Below, piece by piece: positions 19,681-27,866 of a stretch of 64,000 nt of DNA. How positions within the stretch are numbered: position 1 is the stretch's first letter; every line of letters begins with the position of its first letter. Position numbers and translations under genes: made by a program. Source of the DNA: Oscillatoria nigro-viridis PCC 7112 (GTDB lineage: Bacteria > Cyanobacteriota > Cyanobacteriia > Cyanobacteriales > Microcoleaceae). The stretch is from contig NC_019729.1 of the NCBI RefSeq assembly GCF_000317475.1, positions 5,346,501 to 5,410,500 of the forward strand, written 5' to 3'. Below the pieces are notes generated by a model. That model worked only from the letters and a program-made list of their open reading frames with translations. It was not told where the DNA came from and searched no databases.

Positions 19681-21012
19681 ATGCCATACAAAAAATTACC
19701 GCGAAAATTTTGGGCAGACTTACAAAAATTGACTGTTAATTCTCTACCAGCGGGATTGTTTGCGATCGAGTCACTGAGTCTGAGTCTAGCAGCCGTCGCC
19801 GCAGTTGCATCAGTGCCCGCAACACTGGAACGAGCAAATGCTTCTACAGTCACAAGTTGGCAATTCGATCCGGCGACAAATCAGCTAGAAATTACTCTCC
19901 CAGAGGGAACAACCCCCAAATATTCTCTACTCAACCCGTCTCAGATTGCTGTGGATTTACCCAATACTGAGATCGGAGTAGATGCAACTCAGCTATACCC
20001 GCAAGGCAGAGTGCGTTCTGTGGGGGTGACTCAACTTCAACCGGGGACGGCGAGAATTCTGGTCAATTTGGCTCCTGGAGTCGGTTTCAGGGCAGGGCAA
20101 GTTCAATTCCAAAGAAGCGGGGTAGAAAATCGCTGGGTGTTGCGTCCTTCGATCGAACCGACTCCAATTATGGAAACTTCCGAAACTCAACCCCAGCCTG
20201 CAAGAAAAGTACCGCAAAACCAGCCGCCGACAGATTCCAACTCAACTGCTGCCACAGAGGTCGATCGAGCTGAGCCTCCTACTTCCCTGAATCCCGCTAC
20301 AAATTCTTCGCAGCCGCCAACTCCCAATGACCAAATCCAGCCGATAACAGTGCCTTTAGTCAATGTTCGCCTTGAGGAACGCCGTGGGGTACAAGCTGCT
20401 GCTCTACCCCACGGCGTTCCTCAAATAAGGGCTGCCGCAGCGCCGGAACAGCGGACGCTTACTTTTGGGGAACCGCTTCCTCGCGGACGATCTAATGCTC
20501 CTTTGCAGGCTGCGGCTGGGGCGAATGTTTTGTTGCCGGCGGGCACGGAGCTCAGTTTGCTATACCCCGGCGATCGGGCTTTGCGCCTTGCCCGTGCGAA
20601 GCCCAGCCGAGAGGAAGTGCTGCTGCTGCAAGGGGGAATTTTCGACAGTCGCGGCAATACGATCGTACCTGCTAATACGCCGGTCATCGGTCGGTTTGAA
20701 ACAACGAACCTCGGCAGTCGATTTGTGGTCGAAGCTATTAGTCTCAACGGCCGCAATATCCCTCTCTTGGCTCGCTCAGAACCCGTGGGAGGCCGCCGGC
20801 AACAGCCTTCCGATCGCAGTTTGTTGCGAAATACTGGTATTGGTGGCTTAGCTTTGTTCTTGCTGAGCGGCTTTTCCGGTATCGGTTTGTTGGCGGGAGC
20901 AGCCGGTGGTGTTGCTACAACTTACGTCGCTGCTCCTCAACCTGCTACGATTCAACCCGGTCAAATTTTGCAAGTTCAGTTAACCGAAGATTTCCCCCAG
21001 TTAGGTTTTTGA
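19681..21012 (+). CDS. AMIN-domain cell-envelope protein
   Basis: Likely an envelope protein that binds peptidoglycan or polysaccharide. The 443-residue product has a basic start and a hydrophobic segment (about residues 22-48, LSLSLAAVAAVASVPA) that may be a signal or anchor. An AMIN-like domain follows (about 55-155: WQFDPATNQLEITLPEG, SQIAVDLPNTEIG). Next comes a Pro/Gln/Thr-rich linker (160-230), a beta-rich C-terminal domain (GTELSLLYPGDRALRL to RNIPLLARSEP), a Gly/Leu-rich hydrophobic segment near 375-405, and a closing ILQVQLTEDF strand. A 20-base perfect palindrome at 20372-20424 is read in frame in the linker. ATG 19681 has no clear ribosome site. AMIN domains occur in AmiC and in pilus PilQ-type proteins; this protein lacks an amidase or secretin domain, so its role is open. 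Confidence 0.65.
   Translation: MPYKKLPRKFWADLQKLTVNSLPAGLFAIESLSLSLAAVAAVASVPATLERANASTVTSWQFDPATNQLEITLPEGTTPKYSLLNPSQIAVDLPNTEIGVDATQLYPQGRVRSVGVTQLQPGTARILVNLAPGVGFRAGQVQFQRSGVENRWVLRPSIEPTPIMETSETQPQPARKVPQNQPPTDSNSTAATEVDRAEPPTSLNPATNSSQPPTPNDQIQPITVPLVNVRLEERRGVQAAALPHGVPQIRAAAAPEQRTLTFGEPLPRGRSNAPLQAAAGANVLLPAGTELSLLYPGDRALRLARAKPSREEVLLLQGGIFDSRGNTIVPANTPVIGRFETTNLGSRFVVEAISLNGRNIPLLARSEPVGGRRQQPSDRSLLRNTGIGGLALFLLSGFSGIGLLAGAAGGVATTYVAAPQPATIQPGQILQVQLTEDFPQLGF
20372..20424. repeat. Perfect 20-bp palindrome inserted in frame in the AMIN gene
   Basis: TTGAGGAACGCCGTGGGGTA (20372-20391) and its exact reverse complement (20405-20424) flank a 13-base loop. The element is translated as LEERRGVQAAALPHGVPQ. 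Such a long perfect hairpin is not expected in coding DNA and suggests insertion of a palindromic repeat. Confidence 0.9.
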
Positions 21013-21117
21013 AGCAGAAGGAGGAGGGAATAAGGAAGAAGGAAGTCTTCTCTCGAACCTCTTCGTTCAATATTTTCTTAGGGATGAGAATTAAATAAAA
21101 TCCACTTTTCATGACTG

Positions 21118-21178
21118 TTGTGGGATGGGCCGATTCCGCCCGCCCGGAAAGGACGGGCGGAATCGGCCCATCCCACAA
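21118..21178. repeat. Perfect 25-bp hairpin repeat after the AMIN gene
   Basis: The left arm 21118-21142 begins TTGTGGGATGGGCCGATT. Its exact reverse complement is 21154-21178, around an 11-base loop. It lies 105 bases after the AMIN stop. It may also stop transcription, although no T tract follows. Confidence 0.9.
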
Positions 21179-21315
21179 GAAAAAAGGGAAATTATTTAAT
21201 AGACGCTCCTTAGAGGAGTTTTCCATTCTCTGAAATAAAGTAAGGACTCAGGCAAAGCCTAAGTCCTACCGCATATCTGTAAATTGACTCAACTGAAAAC
21301 CGCTATATCGGGGAT

Positions 21316-21918
21316 TTAGAAATTTTGACCTTCAGTAGTTGGAGCTATCGAACCCGGTTGGTTGAGGAACAGGTTTTTAGCGCCGTCGTTTTGGTAGATA
21401 CAGTTAATTTCCGGTTGAGCTTCCAGGGGGCCGGTGAAGCCAAAGGTGTTCATGCGATTTTTGCACTCTCGCACTTGGTTTTGGCTGATGAGTTTTCTTT
21501 GTTCGAGAATTGCCCAGTTATTGGTTCGCAGCACGCATCCGGGGCGCATACTCGGCTGCGAGATGTAGACGTTGAAGGGGTTGAGGGTGACGTAGAGGCG
21601 CATATCTGTCACCATCGCGCTTGCTCCAAACTGCACGCAAAGTTCTGGGTTCGGGGCGCTGCGATCGATAAATTCGCGGGAGGCTACGTTCTCTGGGCTA
21701 ATTGTAGCTGTGGAGCTAAAGGCAATGCCAATCCCAATTCCCAGAATAAAGACGGCTGTTAAAATCCCTAGGGTGGCGGAATTGAGGAAAGAGGGTTTGC
21801 CGGACTGAGGTTGACGCCGCGACTGTCCGCCAAAGGAGCCGGAGTAGTCGGAGTCTTCATCTCCTCGGGATGGGTCGCCGCTGAATCTGTCGTTGTAGGA
21901 TTTAGGTTTGCGTTTCAT
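21316..21918 (-). CDS. DUF3172 family protein
   Basis: A 200-residue product. A hydrophilic N-terminus with RRQPQSGKPSF is followed by one membrane segment (about 47-70, ATLGILTAVFILGIGIGIAF) and a soluble domain with NPELCVQFGASAMVTDMRLY, QPSMRPGCVLRTNNW and ECKNRMNTFGFTG, features I associate with DUF3172, a family of cyanobacteria and plastid-bearing plants. Its cysteines near 94, 129, 152 and 173 are spaced for possible disulfides. The topology suggests a thylakoid or plasma-membrane protein with its domain outside the cytoplasm. ATG at 21916-21918. It stands alone, and its role is unknown. Confidence 0.8.
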   Translation of the reverse strand: MKRKPKSYNDRFSGDPSRGDEDSDYSGSFGGQSRRQPQSGKPSFLNSATLGILTAVFILGIGIGIAFSSTATISPENVASREFIDRSAPNPELCVQFGASAMVTDMRLYVTLNPFNVYISQPSMRPGCVLRTNNWAILEQRKLISQNQVRECKNRMNTFGFTGPLEAQPEINCIYQNDGAKNLFLNQPGSIAPTTEGQNF

Positions 21919-22190
21919 ATAAGGTTCCCTCAGTTCTGGAGACTCAACAGGTAGTAGTTTGTTATTTTTAATCGATCTCGCCTTTCTAATATTATGGCGC
22001 TAGGAAGGTGGTTGCCCAGGGCCCAGGACACCCCCTGCGGGTTTGGTTTTGGGTTCACAGCTTGCGATCGAGCAAGGGGCTGCCTTGTCTGAATTTTCAG
22101 ATTTCAATAAAATAGCTGAAAGTGACATACTCTTGCACAGCGGAGGAATCCGGCTCAAGATTGTTGACAAATTTTAACATTTTACAAGTC

Positions 22191-22196
22191 AGGAGG
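22191..22196 (+). promoter_or_regulatory. Ribosome-binding site of clpS
   Basis: AGGAGG lies nine bases before the GTG at 22206. This fixes the start, although the frame is open from 22122. Confidence 0.8.
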
Positions 22197-22205
22197 TATA
22201 GATTA

Positions 22206-22487
22206 GTGTCTGTCGAAATTATTCAAAAGCCTTCCACAGTCCGCAAGCTTGCACCGCGCTACCGCGTTCTGCTGCACAATGATGATTTCAATCCTATGGA
22301 GTACGTGGTGCAGACATTGATGGCGACGGTACCGAGTCTGACTCAGCCACAGGCGGTAAATGTGATGATGGAAGCCCATACTAACGGGATGGGATTGGTG
22401 ATTGTTTGCGCTCTCGAACACGCTGAGTTTTACGCTGAAACGCTCAACAATCACGGATTGAGCAGCAGCATCGAACCTGACGATTAG
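22206..22487 (+). CDS. clpS: ATP-dependent Clp protease adaptor ClpS
   Basis: Adaptor that delivers substrates carrying N-degrons to the ClpC/ClpP protease in the cytosol. The 93-residue product shows the ClpS core: RYRVLLHNDDFNPMEYVV (the N-degron pocket includes the NDDFN Asp/Asn and the following Met/Tyr), VMMEAHTNGMGLV, and CALEHAEFYAETLNNHGL. The start is GTG 22206, supported by AGGAGG and by the usual length of about 90-100. The upstream in-frame extension from 22122 is not needed. A strong terminator follows at 22548, so this is a single-gene unit. Confidence 0.95.
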   Translation: MSVEIIQKPSTVRKLAPRYRVLLHNDDFNPMEYVVQTLMATVPSLTQPQAVNVMMEAHTNGMGLVIVCALEHAEFYAETLNNHGLSSSIEPDD

Positions 22488-22547
22488 AAACTGACGGTAC
22501 TGCAACGGATTCGCCCAACCGGTTTGAGACTCATACCGTCAACTTTC

Positions 22548-22588
22548 ATACCAAAAAGCCAAGGGTTAGGCCCTTGGCTTTTTGGTAT
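22548..22588 (+). terminator. Strong intrinsic terminator of clpS
   Basis: ATACCAAAAAGCCAAGGG pairs perfectly over 18 bases with CCCTTGGCTTTTTGGTAT around a five-base loop. The stem contains A and T tracts on both sides, so it could also stop transcription coming from the opposite strand. Confidence 0.9.
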
Positions 22589-22714
22589 ATTTAATCCGGT
22601 AGATATGGAAACTTGAAGAGCATAGGTTTTTCGGAACGGCCGGAAGTGGTTCGGAGCTAGGTGAGCTCTCGCGCCAATTTCAACTCTCCAATCTCAAATC
22701 TCGATCGGAGGAAA

Positions 22715-23041
22715 TTAATAACGTCCTCCGCCGCCGCCTCCTGCGCGACCAAATTTTCCAGGGCCGCCGCCCCGGTTGCCACCCCGGCCGCCTTCATCTT
22801 CGCGGGGCTTAGCTTTGTTAACTTTGAGGTCGCGACCCATCCACTCTGCTCCGTCGAGAGCACTAATGGCTGCATCTTCTTCTGCATCTGTGGACATTTC
22901 TACAAAACCGAAGCCGCGGGGGCGACTGGTTTCTCTGTCGGTAGGTAGATGTACTCGCTTAACGGTTCCGTATTCGGCGAAGACGGTGGTGATGTCTTCT
23001 TGGGTAACTTGGTAGGATAAGTTACCGACGTATATCGACAT
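22715..23041 (-). CDS. Cold-type RNA-binding protein with one RRM and Gly-rich tail
   Basis: A cyanobacterial Rbp-family RNA chaperone, 108 residues. RNP2 is IYVGNL (residues 3-8) and RNP1 is RGFGFVEM (about 42-49), followed by a Gly/Arg-rich tail (GGRGGNRGGGPGKFGRAGGG). Family members such as RbpA bind single-stranded RNA and are often raised by cold. An upstream in-frame ATG at 23056 would add five residues, but MSIYVGNLSY at 23041 is the family start. The 5' leader before the next gene is long and AT-rich, which fits regulation at the RNA level, though that is inference. Confidence 0.92.
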   Translation of the reverse strand: MSIYVGNLSYQVTQEDITTVFAEYGTVKRVHLPTDRETSRPRGFGFVEMSTDAEEDAAISALDGAEWMGRDLKVNKAKPREDEGGRGGNRGGGPGKFGRAGGGGGGRY

Positions 23042-23328
23042 GAGGAATAACTCCAAAATTTAGACAGTGCGAAGATTTCAGTTTCGGAGAGTCCCCTGCC
23101 GATACAGAAGGGCAAGTTTTTAGACAATTCTGTAGCAATGAACAAAGCCTGCAACTGAATCTGATTCACACTTGGTACTTTAACATAGAATAGCGTCTTT
23201 TGAGTAGGTTTGAGGAGTTAATTAAGTCGTTCTAATTAAAGGTAAAACTTTTAGGGTATTCAGAAACCTGGTCGATCGGTGCGATGTTTTGCCTGCATTG
23301 GAAGCAGAGAAAGTTATGCCGCGCCCTC

Positions 23329-24609
23329 TCACCGCAGGAAAGATACATCCACCTTGCCAAAGTTGGTACTCAAAGCTAGGTTCACGTTTTCCAGGGCTTT
23401 GACTAACCACACCACGCCTTCTCGGGTACTGCCTTCGTAGTGACCGAACAAAATTGCCAGCCGCTTTTCTAGGTAGGGCTTGACTTTGCCGCAAATTAGT
23501 ACGATTTTCAGTAGCAAACCAGTGGTTTGGGTGGGTCCGAGGTTTGAGATCAGGTCGATGAAGACAAAGTGGTTGGGGCGCACAGGACTCTCTACTACTA
23601 AAAAGTTCAATAACTGGCTGCAAGTTCTAATCATTAAAAATTCGTTAAACTTCTGATCGTCGCTGTGGGGCAGGGTATTTTGTAGTTGCTTATACAACTT
23701 TTCGTTAAAGAGACGTTTGCCGTAGCGCTCATCGGTGACAGAAGAAATCAGGTATTCGTACAAGTCGTCTTTAAAGGAGCGGTAGGACTGATGTGTGCTG
23801 GCGTTCGCCGTGAAACGGCCCGCTAGCTCTCTGTAGGTATCGGCTCCTTGTACTTTTCCGACAAATTGCTTGAGGGCAAAGAATAGTTCCGGGTCGGTCA
23901 ACAGGGTCGGATTTTTTATAAGCTGTATATTTCTGCCGAAGGAAAGGGAGGTTTCCCGACGCGCTATGTGGGCTTTCCTCACTTGGTGAGCGACATATTG
24001 TGAGAGCTCGATCTCAAATTGCTGCTGCTTTTGAGCTTGGATTTTTTTAATGATTTTTTGCTGTTCGTAGGTGCTGTCGTCGCTGAGGAGGCAGTGTTTG
24101 TAGAGGTAAGGGTAGCGGGGAATTAAGGTTCCGAGGGCAAGGGTAGCAGGGGTTTTGCTGTTGCTGCTATCTTCATTGCCGTGAGTTATGACTTTGGCTA
24201 AGCGTTGGAGGGTGAGGTACTGTTCGCTTTCGGTAAATAGATTTACTAATTTGGGGATGGAGCCTCCCCTCCGCGATCGATTGTATCCAAATAATATTTT
24301 GGGCGCTTCTTCAAACAGAGCGATCAATTCAGGGATGGCTGCTTGCTTGCTGGGGTAAGTTTGCCAGCGGTTGATCAGGATGTGGCAGCAGCGGTTGAGG
24401 ATGTATTTGAATTCTTGTTCCGCGTGTTCTGAGGCTGCTATTTTTTCGAGTGCGTCGGCGACGGAGCGATCGGGATATCCGGTACCCTGGATAAACAAAG
24501 TGCGAAAGCGGCTGATGAGTTCGGCCGGCTGCTCTCGCTGTACCAACTCCAGCCAGTGCTTGTAAAGTAGCTGTTCTTCTTCGTAACTCTGTCTGTTGTA
24601 GTCGTTCAC
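23329..24609 (-). CDS. Conserved-looking cyanobacterial protein of unknown function
   Basis: A 426-residue soluble, mostly helical product that I do not recognise. It has no signal peptide or membrane segment. Readable stretches are NDYNRQSYEEEQLLYKHWL at the start, RCCHILINRWQ near residue 93, a Lys/Gln-rich helix (IIKKIQAQKQQQFEIELSQY) in the middle, and FVFIDLISNLGPTQTTGLLL near 360. The start is GTG (24607-24609) preceded by GGAGGG at a suitable distance. The helical, repeat-like pattern suggests an armadillo/HEAT-type scaffold, but that is weak inference. It is transcribed away from murF, with a 400-base spacer between their starts. Confidence 0.7.
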   Translation of the reverse strand: MNDYNRQSYEEEQLLYKHWLELVQREQPAELISRFRTLFIQGTGYPDRSVADALEKIAASEHAEQEFKYILNRCCHILINRWQTYPSKQAAIPELIALFEEAPKILFGYNRSRRGGSIPKLVNLFTESEQYLTLQRLAKVITHGNEDSSNSKTPATLALGTLIPRYPYLYKHCLLSDDSTYEQQKIIKKIQAQKQQQFEIELSQYVAHQVRKAHIARRETSLSFGRNIQLIKNPTLLTDPELFFALKQFVGKVQGADTYRELAGRFTANASTHQSYRSFKDDLYEYLISSVTDERYGKRLFNEKLYKQLQNTLPHSDDQKFNEFLMIRTCSQLLNFLVVESPVRPNHFVFIDLISNLGPTQTTGLLLKIVLICGKVKPYLEKRLAILFGHYEGSTREGVVWLVKALENVNLALSTNFGKVDVSFLR

Positions 24610-25017
24610 TGTGGTTAACCCTCCGAGGCTGGGGCAGTAGCTTTCAGCGCTATGAGCTGGATAAATTGGCCGATGAAGCGCAACAATTGAGTCAACCGAG
24701 CTTCTCGCCGGATGAGGCTTAGGGGTAGAAGCTGTCAGCAGCTTAAGCCGATCGATATTTTTTGCTTAGTTAAACTATTTATCAACACCAGCATTACATG
24801 AATTGTTGGTAATTAGCAAGGCCTTAAATCACCATCGACTTTGTAAAGTATTGGTAAAGATTGTAGGTGGGTACGGGATAATTTATTGGTGGGCGGACGA
24901 TTTAGTATTAGGACGATCGAGGTCAATCCCGATTCGCAGCCCGCTGTCAGTTAAATTTGAGGTTGAGCGGGGTAGAATTAGCTGTGAAAATAATTATTTG
25001 AACTGTGAGTGCTGGTT
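24610..25017. other. Divergent promoter region before murF
   Basis: A 400-base AT-rich spacer between the divergent unknown gene and murF. No hairpin, repeat or other gene stands out. It should contain promoters for both directions. Confidence 0.5.
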
Positions 25018-26400
25018 ATGGTTTGTCGCGTAAGTATGGCCCAACTTGCTGAAATTTTAACTGTACCTTTGCCTGCTGTGTCTGAGGGCGTTTTGACAGA
25101 TTTAGGGACAGGTATTGCCACAGATACGCGCACTCTTGAGGGGGGTGAAGTATTTTTGGCGCTGCGGGGAGAGAATTTTGACGGCCATCAATTTGTAGCA
25201 AAAGCCCGGGATTTGGGGGCGATTGCGGCGATTGTCGATCGACATTGGCAAGAGGAATTGCCTAATTTTCCGCTGTTGCGCGTTGACGATACTTTAAAAG
25301 CTTATCAGTCGATCGCCCGTTGGTGGCGCGACCAATTCAGTATACCTATAGTTGCTGTTACTGGTTCTGTAGGTAAAACTACTGTTAAAGAGTTAATTGC
25401 GGCGGTTTTGTCAACGAAGGGAAATGTTCTTAAAACTCAATATAACTACAACAATGAAATTGGCGTACCAAAAACTTTGTTGGAGCTTTCGCCGGCACAC
25501 AATTATGCTGTGATTGAAATGGGAATGCGCGGCAGTGGCGAAATTGCGCTGCTGTCGCAAATGGCGCGTCCTACTGTGGCGGTAATTACTAATGTAGGAA
25601 CGGCGCATATCGGGCGATTGGGTTCGGAAGAGGCGATCGCCCAAGCAAAGTGCGAACTGTTAGCCGAAATGCCTGCTGATAGCGTTGCTATTCTCAATCA
25701 CGATTGTGACAGATTAATCGCAACTGCGGCCAAAGTTTGGCAGGGAAAAACTTTAACTTACGGTTTAGAAGGCGGGGATTTGTGCGGACAATTGCTTAAC
25801 CATGATACCATGTTAGTAGAAGGTGTAGAATTGCCGCTGCCGCTGCCTGGACGCCACAATGCTGTAAATTATTTGGCGGCTTTGGCGGTAGGAAAAGTTT
25901 TAGGTATTGATTGGGAAGTTTTAAAGCAAGGTTTGTCTGTGCAGTTACCGGATGGACGGGCGCGCCGCTACGATTTGCCGCAGGATATTGTAATTTTGGA
26001 TGAGACTTACAATGCTGGTTTGGAGTCGATGTTGGCGGCCCTGAGACTGTTAGCAGATACTCCTGGAAAGCGCCGGATTGCGGTGTTGGGGACGATGAAG
26101 GAATTGGGCGACAGGGCGATCGAATTTCACCGACAAGTGGGAAGGGCGGCGCGAGATTTGCATCTGGATGCTTTGTTTGTTTTTGCTGATTTTGAGGAAG
26201 CGGCGGCGATGGCTGCGGGTGCGGCGGGTTTGCCTCTTGTGGAGGTAGAAGATATTGCGAGGGAGAATTCCCACGAAGATTTAGCAAGGCATTTAATGGA
26301 GTTTGTCGGACCGGGCGATCTGATTTTATTTAAGGCTTCTCATTCGGTTGAGTTGAATCGAGTTGTTGAGAAATTTAGAGCTGATTTGGCGGGGGAATAG
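25018..26400 (+). CDS. murF: UDP-N-acetylmuramoyl-tripeptide--D-alanyl-D-alanine ligase
   Basis: Adds D-Ala-D-Ala to UDP-MurNAc-tripeptide, the last cytoplasmic step in peptidoglycan precursor synthesis. The 460-residue product has the Mur ligase parts: N-terminal UDP-binding domain (GIATDTRTLEGGEVFLALRG), central ATPase (VTGSVGKTTVKEL near residue 120, TQYNYNNEIGVPKTLLEL, EMGMRGSGEI) and C-terminal domain (DETYNAGLESMLAALRLL, GDLILFKASHSVELNRVV). ATG 25018 is preferred to the in-frame GTG at 25009 because cyanobacterial MurF proteins usually begin with a short M.C..... stretch before AQLAEIL; the ribosome site is weak for both. No other cell-wall gene adjoins it. Confidence 0.93.
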   Translation: MVCRVSMAQLAEILTVPLPAVSEGVLTDLGTGIATDTRTLEGGEVFLALRGENFDGHQFVAKARDLGAIAAIVDRHWQEELPNFPLLRVDDTLKAYQSIARWWRDQFSIPIVAVTGSVGKTTVKELIAAVLSTKGNVLKTQYNYNNEIGVPKTLLELSPAHNYAVIEMGMRGSGEIALLSQMARPTVAVITNVGTAHIGRLGSEEAIAQAKCELLAEMPADSVAILNHDCDRLIATAAKVWQGKTLTYGLEGGDLCGQLLNHDTMLVEGVELPLPLPGRHNAVNYLAALAVGKVLGIDWEVLKQGLSVQLPDGRARRYDLPQDIVILDETYNAGLESMLAALRLLADTPGKRRIAVLGTMKELGDRAIEFHRQVGRAARDLHLDALFVFADFEEAAAMAAGAAGLPLVEVEDIARENSHEDLARHLMEFVGPGDLILFKASHSVELNRVVEKFRADLAGE

Positions 26401-26406
26401 ACAGAA

Positions 26407-26457
26407 ACTCGGCGATTGAAATCGCTTCTTGTCAAACAAAGTCCGCCTGCACGGACT
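26407..26457. repeat. 51-bp dispersed repeat, copy 1 (partner 54338-54388)
   Basis: Both copies read as a CGGCGRTTGAAAYCGCTTCT hairpin followed by TGTCAAACAAAGTCYGCCT and a second small palindrome ending in GGACT or AGACT. They have equal length and no gaps. Copy 1 starts six bases after the murF stop; copy 2 overlaps the end of the DUF433 frame. Confidence 0.75.
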
Positions 26458-26542
26458 GAGGAGAAATAGGGGCGATCGATCTTAATTGATATACTAGCAA
26501 CTTGCTCTGCTTCCGCAGCTACTTCGATCGCCACTCTCGCCC

Positions 26543-26765
26543 TTACCGACTTACTCCGGCAAGCATTCGCTTCAGCACTCGCTGCATCACCTGAAGTTCT
26601 CGATCGTCCAGGTGACAGCCAAAGTATTCTGCAATTCCCTCAGCATAAACCGTCCACATTTGCTGTTGGATTGCCAATCATGCCTCAGTCAGCACGGCAT
26701 AGGTGCCCCGCCGATCGCTCGGACAGGGTTCTCGATATAGCAGTCCGGCTTTTTCCAGGCGATCG
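26543..26765 (-). pseudogene. MarR-family regulator remnant (C-terminal part, with internal stop)
   Basis: The minus strand reads LEKAGLLYREPCPSDRRG, then TYAVLTEA, an in-frame TGA, then QQQMWTVYAEGIAEYFG and LQVMQRVLKRML. This is the wing and C-terminal helix region of a MarR-type winged-helix regulator. There is no N-terminal half and no start codon. Bases 26561-26765 align without gaps to 32297-32501 at roughly 89% identity by eye. It marks the left edge of the accessory island. Confidence 0.8.
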
Positions 26766-26811
26766 GGATTTATTGTAGTGAAATTCGATTTTCTTTAAAG
26801 GGCGATCGCAG

Positions 26812-27135
26812 CTATCCTTCTTGTGGGTTTTTCAAGCGCGTTCTCAGGCGTTGCAGCACATCCATCCGCTCGTGATAAATAGCAACAACCACCATCAGAC
26901 TTCCCGATCTCATGATGCCAAAAATATAATGGTGCTGACATCGGGTTACGCGCAAACGGGGATGAATGTTTTTCAGATCCCGATAGAAGCCCTGGCTACC
27001 CGCAAGGTTTTCAGCACAGGTTTCCAGCGCAGCAACGTAATCTCGCGCCTGGGCTATGCCGTAATTGTTAACGGTGTACTCGATAATATCTGCTAAATCC
27101 TCTTCTGCGTAGGAGGTGAGTTCGTAGGATGGCAT
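26812..27135 (-). CDS. ParE/RelE-type toxin of a type II toxin-antitoxin pair
   Basis: A 107-residue basic protein with the RelE/ParE fold signature: N-terminal YELTSYAEEDLADIIEYT, central LAGSQGFYRDLKNIHPRLRV, and C-terminal HHYIFGIMRSGSLMVVVAIY followed by HERMDV. ParE members poison gyrase and RelE members cleave mRNA on ribosomes; the sequence is nearer ParE. Its ATG overlaps the antitoxin stop (TAATG sharing one base), as usual for co-translated TA genes. It lies inside the marR-flanked island. Confidence 0.85.
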   Translation of the reverse strand: MPSYELTSYAEEDLADIIEYTVNNYGIAQARDYVAALETCAENLAGSQGFYRDLKNIHPRLRVTRCQHHYIFGIMRSGSLMVVVAIYHERMDVLQRLRTRLKNPQEG

Positions 27136-27392
27136 TACACTTTTCCCATCGCCGCCAGCTTCTCTTCCAAAACCTGGCTGAATGTCTTAGCCGATACTTC
27201 GCCGCGTTCGGCTTCCGCTATGCGCTCCCTCAGCAGTTCTTTGAGTTCCTGCCAAGCCTGTTCTTCCTCTCGATCGTTAGAAGGAAACAGCCTTTCGAGT
27301 ACAAACTCTTTAATAGATTTGCCCAGCACAGCCGCCATTGCCTTAATTTGCTGGTGCTGTTCGTCTGTTACATCGATCGTTATCCTGCTCAT
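27135..27392 (-). CDS. Antitoxin partner (ribbon-helix-helix type) of the ParE-like toxin
   Basis: An 85-residue protein. The N-terminal SRITIDVTDEQHQQIKAMA is followed by LGKSIKEFVLERL, the classic ribbon-helix-helix DNA-binding pattern. The acidic C-terminal helix (REEEQAWQELKELLRERIA) would wrap the toxin. The frame is open 38 codons upstream, but ATG 27392 matches the family start. It should autoregulate the operon with its toxin; the operator is not resolved. Confidence 0.8.
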   Translation of the reverse strand: MSRITIDVTDEQHQQIKAMAAVLGKSIKEFVLERLFPSNDREEEQAWQELKELLRERIAEAERGEVSAKTFSQVLEEKLAAMGKV

Positions 27393-27542
27393 AACGCCAC
27401 ATTGACGGAGTACCTTTCTAAGATATCCTAAAATGTAAAAAATTACAATTGTGATTTTTAGACTCTTCCTGGTGTCCCCAATGCGATCGAGCAGCTTAAC
27501 TGGCAATTGTTATCATAAGTTTATGGATCGAGAGGTTATCTA

Positions 27543-27725
27543 ATGGTAGAAACCACCATCCTAGAAAGTCTAGTCAAGTTGCCAGATTCTCTGAAACAGG
27601 AAGTGCTGCACTATATAGAATTCTTAGTTTTAGTCAGCCGCAACGAAGTGTTGGATGCTTATGTTGTTCGTGGATTTTCGACACAGATCGTGTTTCTCTG
27701 GTGTTGCAGGGTAATCCCAAAGTAA
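27543..27725 (+). pseudogene. DUF2281-like antitoxin remnant
   Basis: The first 32 residues (VETTILESLVKLPDSLKQEV then LHYIEFLV) match the start of DUF2281, a VapB-type antitoxin-like family. After about residue 35 the sequence no longer fits and the frame stops at 27725. Another frame continues as FDTDRVSLVLQGNPKVIA to about 27890, suggesting fused scraps of a second gene. No toxin partner is visible. It is divergent from the ParE pair and lies just upstream of the large helicase gene. Confidence 0.5.
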
Positions 27726-27866
27726 TCGCGCAACTAGGAAAAGCCTCTGCACAGACTTTGGTATCATACTGCAAATGTGATATAGTTACTAGATATCTCC
27801 GGAAATTCGCTCTCAGCCCAGACAGGGCAAGGGTTGAAGGTATTCTTTCGGGGATGTCTACTAGCT

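Noticed and set aside
22122..22205. N-terminal extension of ClpS
   Set aside because: AGGAGG nine bases before GTG 22206 and the usual ClpS length favour the short form.
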